Source of the DNA: Oegoconia quadripuncta
Lineage: Eukaryota; Arthropoda; Insecta; Lepidoptera; Autostichidae
Assembly: GCA_949316235.1 (NCBI GenBank)
Contig: OX438742.1
Coordinates: 8,340,815-8,404,814 of the forward strand
Direction: 5' to 3'
Length of the DNA: 64,000 nt
Below are positions 56,304 through 64,000 of this stretch, in pieces. Numbering within the stretch: the first letter of the stretch is position 1; the number at the start of each line of letters is the position of its first letter. The notes beneath the pieces were generated by a model. The model was not told the origin of the DNA and did not search any database. It saw nothing but the letters and a program-made list of their open reading frames with translations. The position numbers were made by a program, and so were the translations under genes.

Positions 56304-57120
56304 ATGAGTGTAGAGGATTCTATGAGCTCACCAGAGGGAAACACTTTGATAGCGGATAGCCCAGAACTAAGCCCTTTAAGAGCAAAACAGGATGAAACGA
56401 AAGACATTCAACCATTCAACGACCTCCTACAACAACACCTCACTCAAAACAATAAGTTACTTTTATCAAAATTACGAGCCACAATAAAAGACGAAATAGA
56501 AAATTCCCTACAACAACTGAAATACGAATTTAATTAAACCACAACAAAAATTCAAGAATAACAATATATCACCGAGAAAGAAATAGCAGCAATTGATTGA
56601 AGAATTAAATCGCTTGTCAAAGAGTCCTCTGTACTCCGAGCTGAAAACAATCAATTACTTAAGGAATTAAATAACCTAAAAACTTCTCAAAATTCAAACA
56701 AAGTTCAAGAAAATTATGATAAAACGGATTGGCATACAATTATTGGAAAATAGACCACGATTTATCACATAGAATTACAAACAGATTTTACGAATTATTA
56801 AACGTAAATATTACCGTACATATAGATGAGATGTTATTTATAGGAAAAAAAGGTTTCAAAAGACCAGTTAAAAATGAAAAAATACATTCTCGAAAACTAC
56901 GAGGGGTTTAAAGAGATAGGACTAGGTGTAACTGAATGTGCCACATCCTTAAGCGAAAGGAGAGAACTAAGGCAAGCTTTACATACCACAAGGAGAAATG
57001 GACAACACGCGATAATAAGGAATAATAAACTTATTATAAACGAACGAGAGTCTATACCCTCAGAACGCATTACGAATGGGACAATTAAAGACTGAAATAC
57101 CAAAAACATTGAAAATATTA
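56304..57120 (+). pseudogene. LINE ORF1 (coiled-coil and RRM-like), broken
   Basis: It begins MSVEDSMSSPEGNTLIADSP and runs to a stop at 56535, then continues in other frames: a heptad-rich coiled coil (KSLVKESSVLRAENNQLLKE), an RRM-like part (RITNRFYELLNVNITVHIDE, MLFIGKKGFKRPV) and a C-terminal part (KYILENYEGFKEIGLGVTEC, RRELRQALHTTRRNGQHAII). The order matches ORF1 proteins of CR1/Jockey-type LINEs. It has at least three frame breaks and lies in the intron of the secreted-protein gene, sense orientation. Confidence 0.75.
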
Positions 57121-57159
57121 AGAACACACAACCAGAGACAAATATAAACGAGTTTTCTG

Positions 57160-57665
57160 ATATTCATTCCTTTCGAGACTGAATTTTGTGTACTCAGAAT
57201 ATATGTAGCATCAATAACAAAACCCACCTACTTGAAGCTCTTACGGAGGAAAAATCAAACATACACGCAATTTGTATTACCGAAACCTGGCTTAGTAAGG
57301 AAAAACTCGAATTATTAAACGCGGCTATGATTTAGCATCGTCCTTCTGCCGAGAAAACCACGAGAGTGGCGGAGTATGCATATTAGTTAAAAGCTACTTA
57401 GAGTACAATGAACACCAGGATGTAAATTTCAAGTCTACAGAATCAATATTTGATGTATATGCAATAGAAATACCAAAAAAATAATATATTATTAGTAAAT
57501 ATATATATTGGCCAAATAGTACTAGAGAACCAGAAATATTTTATAATAGTCAAAAAAATTTTTTAATTGATCTCAATTAAGGACAAGCTTAAAAATTTTA
57601 TTATAGGCGGAGATTTTAATATAGACTTACTAACAAACAAAAAACAATATAAATTGAAAAAACGT
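57160..57665 (+). pseudogene. LINE ORF2 endonuclease (EEP) domain, broken
   Basis: It reads ICSINNKTHLLEALTEEKSN, IHAICITETWLSKEKLELL, then GYDLASSFCRENHESGGVCI, LVKSYLEYNEHQDVNFKSTE and IIGGDFNIDLLTNKKQYKLK. The ITETWL and GGDFN motifs are the metal- and substrate-binding blocks of APE-type endonucleases. Frameshifts and a stop interrupt it, and homology ends before the reverse transcriptase. Confidence 0.8.
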
Positions 57666-57689
57666 ATAATGTATTTATTTTTAATATAT

Positions 57690-57795
57690 TATTTATAATA
57701 TATCAACCATCTGGTATAGATAATACATGTCTAGTTGCTTAGTGTGGAAATAAATGGCAGTTTAGGTATGTACAAGGATATATGTTTAATTACTA
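57690..57795 (+). mobile_element. SINE-C 3' fragment
   Basis: ATATCAACCATCTGGTATAG, TAGTTGCTTAGTGTGGAAAT, AATGGCAGTTTAGGTATGTA and ACAAGGATAT match the 3' part of SINE-C. Confidence 0.75.
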
Positions 57796-58020
57796 TTATT
57801 AATGGGAACTCAGTCAATAATGTATTTTTTTTGCACTTTGTGACAGATTATATGCGCGGTGGTTTAGGCCATATCTCAGCACTCGTATTAGTTCTCGAGG
57901 ATTATAAGAGATGGCGTTGTTTTATCTACTAAGAAAAGCGTGATAAGGATTTGTACGCGCCACAATATCTATAGCATATAGAGTAATGATTGGACAGAAT
58001 TTTCACTAATCCATAAATAG

Positions 58021-58173
58021 TTCTGTCCCTGTTTACGGTGGTGACGTTCCCGAACGGCGACTGCGCTGGCGCATCGGGCGACAACGGGACATGTATGACG
58101 GCTCGCGAATGTTCCGCACGTGGAGGATCAGCCAACGGATACTGCGCTAACGGGTTCGGACTCTGCTGTATAT
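58021..58173 (+). CDS. Secreted Cys-rich protein, Cys-module exon
   Basis: Acceptor AATAG (ends 58020) and donor GTGAGT (58174). The two leading bases complete the codon split at 50209 (giving Phe). It reads LSLFTVVTFPNGDCAGASG, then GTCMTARECSARGGSA, then GYCANGFGLCC. The Cys pattern (C-x8-C-x5-C-x8-C-x6-CC) is the N-terminal module of a set of insect secreted proteins that usually carry CUB domains further on; this is from memory. No CUB exon was found in the rest of the window, so the gene must continue downstream. The codon and GC content (about 55 percent) stand out from the AT-rich surroundings. Confidence 0.65.
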
Positions 58174-58599
58174 GTGAGTATGTTTTTTTGTCTCTGATCT
58201 ACTACATATCAAATGCCCAGTGATGCACTGATGTTCATTAGTATTAGATATAGGCTCAGATCTATAAATAGTAGCAGACCATATAACGATTCCAACGTTA
58301 CCGTATTCGCAAATCCGCGCATCACTGGGTATCCACATAATGAACTTCAGTCCTTAGATTATAATGTAACTTCATCGGTATCGTCATGGATTACGTTGAC
58401 CAATGAGAAGCCGTGAAATTGCCGAGCGAGCGATGAATCAATCAATCTCATAATATCAGAACGTAACCGTCGATGATAACGTCCGTGATGATTATGTCCG
58501 GTTTGCGCTAAAAGCGCACAAATAAAAAGTGCAACAAAATATAACAAGAGAAGCAATTTCGCGTGTTGATATACAAACATACTTGCATACGAAACATGC

Positions 58600-58800
58600 A
58601 TGCATGAGAAAATGTGAGTATGGAGACGATGTGAGAGTATGAGTGAGTACGTGAGAGTATGTGACAGTATGTGCGAGTATCATGCAGTGCGTGAGAGAAT
58701 GTGGGAATATGTGAGGGTATATACGGGAGTATGTGTATGTATGTGAGTGGGTGAATATGTGCGAGTCTTTGTGAGTATGTGAATATAAAGTATATAGGTA
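58600..58800. repeat. GTGAGTATGTGAGA low-complexity tract
   Basis: Degenerate repeats of GAGTATGTGA(G/C)(A/T). The minus-strand frame reading His/Thr/Ser/Tyr (HTHSHIFTHSHTYTYS) is an artefact. It is the complement type of the tract at 59005-59290. Confidence 0.8.
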
Positions 58801-59004
58801 CTTAGTTGACTTGAAGGGCACGGTTTTCTTTTAAGAGTTCCGCCCTTAAAAAGAAATCCTTAACCCATTCAACACCAATTAGCTAGACATAATTGAAAAT
58901 AGTTCCCTACGTACATACTCGTAGTTGCCTGGCCCTACGCGAGACTCTTATAATTTGACATAGGCATCTCCCTTGGCGCTATAACTTCACTCATATTATA
59001 TTGA

Positions 59005-59290
59005 TATATTGACGTAGGGACGTTCACATATTCATATGAATGTGTACATGTGGATATTCACATGTACACACGTTCACACTTTCACAACCGTTAACACATT
59101 CATATATTGACATATTGGCATTTTGATATAATCACATTTTTACATATTCAATATCCACATATCCACGTATCAACGTATTCACGTATCCACATTCACATGT
59201 TCACATGTTTACATATTCACTTATTAACATATTCACATATTTACATATTTAAATATTTCCATACACACGCACACTCAAATGTGTGAAAAG
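59005..59290. repeat. CACATATTCACAT low-complexity tract
   Basis: Degenerate repeats of (C/T)ACATATTCACA, such as ACATGTTCACATGTTTACAT and TATTCACTTATTAACATATT. It is the reverse-complement type of the 58600-58800 tract, 200 bp away, so the region could fold back on itself. Confidence 0.75.
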
Positions 59291-59574
59291 GTGAGTATGT
59301 GTATACTCAGAGTTTCACATAGACATACCCACAAACACACATAGATTCTTGTTATGTTGTGTCAAAATGTAAAAAAAGTAAATTCGAATAAAAGATGGAG
59401 TCAGATTGCCGAGTTCATTAGTTGTCCACAATCCAACAATACATATAGATTCCCACAAATTCACATACCCGCATTTTCTCAAATATTCACACGAACTTAA
59501 AAAACATGGAGCCTGTAATATAAAAAAATTTTAGCTGCAGTTTTTGATTTTAAGTAAAACGTCTGTAAAGTAAA

Positions 59575-59731
59575 ACTCTGACCACTATACCAACAGGTTG
59601 CGGGATCGAATTACGTTAGGGGTTTGTGTGATGAATAGGGACGTGTGAACCCGAGTATGGATGTTTTCATTTATAATAAGAATTTATTTACAAAAAAAAA
59701 GTATCTATGTGGTATATCAACCATTTTTTTT
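59575..59731 (+). mobile_element. SINE-C, partial
   Basis: CTCTGACCACTATACCAACA, GGTTGCGGGATCGAATTACG, TTGTGTGATGAATAGGGACG, GAGTATGGATGTTTTCATTT and ATAATAAGAATTTATTTAC match SINE-C; homology stops at CAACCATTTTTTTT. Confidence 0.75.
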
Positions 59732-59739
59732 GTCGGGGG

Positions 59740-59897
59740 GAAAACGCATTTACGCGTTCGACCCGCCGCTGACGGGGGTCAGCGGCGAGGATATGTGGGA
59801 CTCACCGCTCCAGACGGGAGCGGTCCTACCCACTAAAAACCCCCCGGTGTTCCTCCGCGCGCACCGAAACGGCGTGGCCACGAGTATCCCTCGGTAA
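59740..59897 (+). mobile_element. GC-rich fragment of a dispersed element
   Basis: CGACCCGCCGCTGACGGGGG, TCAGCGGCGAGGATATGTGG, CAGACGGGAGCGGTCCTACC, CACTAAAAACCCCCCGGTGT, TCCTCCGCGCGCACCGAAAC. The plus frame reads GEDMWDSPLQTGAVLPTKNP, PVFLRAHRNGVATSIP, a segment I have seen in lepidopteran transposon ends but cannot name. It abuts the LINE on its right. Confidence 0.5.
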
Positions 59898-61150
59898 TCG
59901 TACACAGCCACGCCACAGACACGACATTCACCTTCTCTTTCACTTGGTCAAAGTAATTACGCCTAGGTCTTCCCCTTCCTCTCTTTCCCTCAATTATGTT
60001 CTTCAAAAAAATATCGTGTCGTAACAAGTGACCTATCATCTTTCCTCTTCGGTTCTCAACTGTGGCTAACAGGCATCTTTTCTCCTTTACCATCACTAAC
60101 ACCTCTTCATTTGTTCTCTTCTCGGTCCAGCTTATTCCCTCCATTCGTCTCCAGCACCACATCTCGAATGCCTCTAACCTTTCCCTATCCCTTTGTGTTA
60201 AAGTCCATGTCTCACAGCCGTATAAAGCTATACTCCATACATGGCAATTTATCAGCCGCTTTCTAGCTTTTTTGCTTATTTTAGCTTTAAATAGATGTTT
60301 ATTGTTATTAAAAGCCCTTTTTGCCATCGCTATCATTATGACTATGTCTGGAGTACACCTCGAGTCACTTGTGATCAAACTTCCTAGATATTTAAACGAG
60401 TTGACCTGTTCTATTGTCTTGTTGTGAATATTTATAGGACTATGTGCTGGTTTTGACTTTGAAGTTACTAGTGTTTTTGTTTTTGAAATATTGATTTTGA
60501 GTCCTGTTTCTTTGAATATATTATCCATTTCTTGAATTAGATCCTGTAATTGATGTGAGTTTTCAGCTAGAGCTCCTATATCATCTGCACACCTGATAAA
60601 TTGAATCCTTTCACCGTTAATTTTAATTCCTCCTTTATGTGACTCGGATATTTTGTGTATTGCTGACTCTATAAATATATTAAAGATTAATGGTGAGAGT
60701 GGGCATCCTTGTCTAACACCTTGTCTTATTTTCGCAGTTCTCTTTTCTTCACCTATTTCTATTATGGTTTTCTGATCCTTGTAAAGCTGGTATATGATTC
60801 TTCTTTCTCTGTAATCCATACCCATTCGCTTCAAGATGTTCATCATTTTTTTCCAGTCCAACTTAAGGTCCTGTGTTCTTCGCATTTTAATGTATTTAAT
60901 TTTTGAGGTATTGTTACGGTTTTTGTAATTTTAAATTCTTCTGGTATTTCTCCTGTTTCGTATATAATCTTAATTAATTTATATATTTCTTCTAAAAGGA
61001 GGTCACAACTTGCATATTTTAACAATTCAATGTATATTTGGTCATCTCCTGCTGCTTTACCGTTTTGAATGCTGCTAAGAGCTTTGTCAAATTCTTCTCT
61101 AAGAATGGAAGGGCCTTGATTATCTTTTTCCACTTGATCTTCTCGTTCTG
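59898..61150 (-). pseudogene. LINE reverse transcriptase with internal deletion
   Basis: On the minus strand, 61133-60843 codes the RT fingers start (LREEFDKALSSIQNGKAAGD, IPEEFKITKTVTIPQK, CEEHRT). The frame then shifts at about 60850-60885 into DWKKMMNILKRMGMDYRERR, RQGCPLSPLIFNIFIESAIH, FIRCADDIGALAE, GLKINISKTKTLVT, FKYLGSLITSDSRCTPDI, ALYGCETWTLTQRDRERLEA, FEMWCWRRMEGISWTEKRTN, GKMIGHLLRHDIFLKN and GKRGRGRPRRNYFDQVKEKV. The stretch that should hold palm motif A (FIDFEKAFDxV) is missing. The usual YADD active site reads CADD. An RTE- or L2-like LINE, inactive. Confidence 0.85.
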
Positions 61151-61199
61151 ACTGATTAATGGTTAAAAAATAAATAATTCGATTTCTTACCCCTTGTTT

Positions 61200-62466
61200 T
61201 TATTTTTATCAGTAGGTGCCCCTGTGGCTTCTGATTCCTGAACCAGCCCCTCTAGCATGAACACGTGATAATGATATTTTATCTATTTTGAACTGTAACA
61301 TATCATTTTTCATTAAGAGTAACACTCTATAAATAGCTTTATCGTAATTTGGTGATCATGCTACAAGGGTAGGTTGATAAAATTGTAATATATTTTAGAG
61401 TTGAACACTTTTAATGCCTACCAACATTATAAATCTTAGTGCACAAATGTACTAAGTCGGGAGTTTTCAAATTATTTTACGATTTTTTATATGTTTTGTT
61501 TGTACTTATGTAACAATATTGAGATATGTTAAAGTTAAAGAATCACTGCAATGAATAGACTCATGCTTTTTTAAATATTTGATTTAGCTTTCGATCTGTT
61601 CATTTTCAAACTTTAAAAAAACTTTAAAGCCCTCTCCTGTAAATTTGACCAATCTGTAGTTAGTGCAATTGTGAACTAAGCCATCGATATGTTATGACAT
61701 GTTTAAAGAGCATTTTCTCGAAATGTATTGAGTTTTGGGGAAAGTTGTAGAACAAAAGTTGTTCGTTATAACGGGTACTTTTACACCCTTTCAGCTTAGT
61801 ACCCCCTTTCCGACAAGCGTTGTATAAAACCGCCTCACTGTCGTAATACACGTTTCTCGACTTGACACATGAATCTATAATATGTTTACATTATGTCAGC
61901 TCCATTTTGTCGCAAATAAATTCCCCTGGTATGAGGTTTTAATCTGGAGGTCCGCTACACTCAAACCATGCAAGAATTTGCTCCAATTGCATTATAGTAA
62001 GGAGTAGATTACAATGAAATATCTTTCTACATAATTCATTCTATTCCATCGCCTCTGATTACATATTATTGAACTATCAACTGACTATGATCATCAGAGA
62101 CGTTAATTATGCACGTTAATCATGCACATGTGAATGAATACCGTTTGAATATTTTAGAGGTCTTTAGTAAAATGGGAAGCCTTATTTTTGCCATATCCTG
62201 TTTCACCTGTTTTATATAGCAGACATGAATTTTTACATTTGGTATGGTTACAGTTCGCTTGGCGTTACACACGAACGCCTAGAAAGTTATAAAATAAAAT
62301 AGTTAAATACTTCACTATATCCTCTATGTCATTATAAAATCTCAATCAAATCAAATACATTTAATTCTGTAGTGTAGTACATCATTAAATACTTGAAACT
62401 ACAAATAAGCCGGCCTAATCGGCATAGTTCAGAATTACAAATATAAATGACGTGGTAGCACAAATA
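61200..62466. other. AT-rich non-coding DNA
   Basis: No coding region supported. ATCTCAATCAAATCAAATAC at 62339 resembles a LINE 3' end. AAAAGTTGTTCGTTATAACG near 61757 resembles the GTTGTTCGTA motif of the foldback at 35971, but only over a short stretch. Confidence 0.45.
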
Positions 62467-62790
62467 TTTTTTTTTTGCACTCCGGGTTGGTACTTGACCT
62501 CAATCACACCTGATGTTAAGTAAAGATGAGGTCGAAGGTGGAAGCGTACTGACCCGGAAACCTTTGGGGGACTGGCCATCTTATCTCTGACAACCGGAAC
62601 ACAACAATGCTATTAACATTGCTGCTAGGCCGCAGATTTAGATAAGATGGTGGTAGCTAGCCAGGCGGACATTTAAAATTCCCTATCACCAACCAAACCG
62701 CGTACTTAAACATGTACCCCGCTGGGGATCGAACCCGCGACCTTCGAATAGTAAACCCAATGTTGTTTACATTGAGCCACGGAGACGGTT
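62467..62790 (-). mobile_element. SINE-A, full length
   Basis: On the minus strand: head AACCGTCTCCGTGGCTCAAT, B box GGGTTCGATCCCCAGCGGGG, body GTTTAAGTACGCGGTTTGGT and CCGGTTGTCAGAGATAAGAT, tail CTTAACATCAGGTGTGATTG and AAAAAAAA. An 8 bp deletion in the CCCCCAAATGTGTTGGGG region. Confidence 0.9.
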
Positions 62791-64000
62791 AACACCACCT
62801 TCGCCTTCATCTTACTCTTCCTGAAATAATAAAACTCCTAAAGCTCAAAATTGATTTATTCTCTATACCTCTAAGTCGGACTCTAATCGGACTTCAACTG
62901 TCAAATTCAATATATTTTTATTAACTGAGATATTATATTAGAGTTACATTCCATGCGACACATATTAATAATTTCAACAATAATATTTTTATGTAAATAA
63001 ACAACCGCTCACAATAAAAGTGACAAACTCAAATATCTATGTTAGTTACTTACGTAGACAACCCATGAAATTATCCGCAAATATAAGTTTGTCGCTTTAA
63101 ACTCCGCTTAGATGACTAACACCCAGGTATGTTCTAAATGTATGTATGAATTAATTACCTTAAAATGCTTCTCCACTTTTAGTAATCTCACATATTGCGG
63201 TCAAGTGCATAAAAGAATTCACTGATTGACAAAGGTTATCTAGTATGATTTGTCTAAATTATAATAAAAACTGAGTTAAATTGCTATGACGAGTGCGCAA
63301 GAAAAGAAATTTCAACTTTGCTGCCGACGGCCTGAATTGGTATATAATTTTTCTTGCAGGAAATTACTCACGGCTATGGAGTCGGCCTGAAAAATGTATT
63401 AATTTTTGGGTGGTAAAAGATATTGGACGGACTCATTGTTAAATAGAACCTGGAGCAAGCTTGACTCGTAGAGGCCAATATAACTTAATTACTATGTAAA
63501 TGTGATATAATTATAATTTGTGTTACCTATAATTTGAGTGGGCGCCGCTTACCTGTCTTAATTATTTACTACGCTTGAGTTCATGTAGGCACCGCTGGCT
63601 GCCATGGTACAAATAATGTGACTGAATGTGTTATCTCACTGGATGAGTCCATGTCCATGTCCAGTGGACTGTATATAATTATATCGTGGTTGTAGGGGCT
63701 GGCCATGCTTAAATTCTAAGCTCTATTAAAATTTTTCTTTCAAAATAAAACGTCTACATATTGTACGAAGTACGTCATTCTTGAAAGAAGTAATTGTAGA
63801 AACTGTGAAAAAAAAAATTCATGTACTTTTACGCCGTTCGCTTCGCCACTTCGCCACTCGTTCAAGGTCACGCTCTAACGTGCCTTAGGGATCGCGTTCG
63901 CCCGGGCGAACGTTGCCGCCCATTCGCTCGGGTATACTAAACTAAAACTATTCTTCAAACGTAATTGTTTTAAGTAATAATTTTATGGAGGACTAAAAGT
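62791..64000. other. Window end, no supported gene
   Basis: AT-rich to 63300, then moderate. An acceptor-like TTTTTCTTGCAG at 63349-63360 is followed by a 27-codon frame ending in TAA; it may be chance. At 63830-63950 the sequence turns CG-rich with TTCGCTTCGCCACTTCGCCA and a perfect 18 bp palindrome. The downstream exons of the secreted-protein gene were not found. Confidence 0.4.
63895..63912. repeat. Perfect 18-bp GC-rich palindrome
   Basis: CGTTCGCCCGGGCGAACG, self-complementary, within a CG-rich patch at the window end. It could be a restriction-like chance site, a repeat core or part of a promoter CpG patch. Confidence 0.9.

Noticed and set aside
58492..58821. Minus-strand His/Thr/Ser/Tyr-rich protein
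   Set aside because: Translation of the GTGAGTATGTGAGA low-complexity tract; no start context, no family, no splice signals.
63361..63444. Possible terminal exon after a TTTTTCTTGCAG acceptor
   Set aside because: A 27-codon frame ending in TAA with no Cys or CUB pattern, and phase fit with 58173 gives no recognisable continuation. Too weak to call.

Overview
The window looks like the nuclear genome of a lepidopteran insect (moth or butterfly). Three things point there. It is AT-rich with long introns and little coding sequence. It holds insect-type gene fragments: the C-terminal half of a TRPA-subfamily cation channel, and a secreted Cys-rich protein of a kind seen in insects. Its repeats are of kinds I recognise from lepidopteran genomes: tRNA-headed SINEs, LINE 3' ends coding GEAYxQQW followed by a GATGAT run, and the CATCATCAGCCC-type repeat. 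No prokaryotic features, CRISPR arrays or rRNA genes were seen, and no free-standing tRNA gene; every tRNA-like sequence is a SINE head.

Layout. (1) 1-10010, + strand: the last seven coding exons visible of a TRPA1-like channel (S1 to S6, pore, C-terminal coiled coil, stop at 9691-9693, poly(A) signal at 9990). The ankyrin-repeat half lies upstream of the window. (2) 10-20 kb: AT-rich non-coding DNA with a ~0.5 kb tandem duplication (11.2-12.1 kb) and two copies of a 0.55 kb repeat, each led by an A-rich tract (13.4-16.2 kb). (3) 20.78-24.16 kb: a satellite-like array of eight ~400 bp units with embedded hairpin MITEs; then a three-unit ~270 bp array (25.4-26.2 kb). (4) 27-49 kb: a dense transposon graveyard of SINEs, LINE 3' ends, foldback MITEs, a hAT-type MITE packed with TATCGATA octamers, and a mariner/IS630-like element with a transposase remnant. 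(5) 49996-58173, + strand: two exons of a secreted-protein gene, split by a ~7.8 kb intron that holds SINEs, a 0.7 kb tandem duplication and a broken LINE; the gene continues past the window. (6) 58.2-64 kb: low-complexity tracts, an internally deleted LINE reverse transcriptase on the - strand, and another SINE.

The two host genes are both on the + strand and show no evident functional link. The rest is a record of mobile-element activity: nested SINEs, pre- and post-insertion copies of one site, an internal-deletion derivative that keeps part of its transposase, and tandem duplications whose breakpoints fall inside SINEs. I judged all family assignments from memory by eye; no searches were run.
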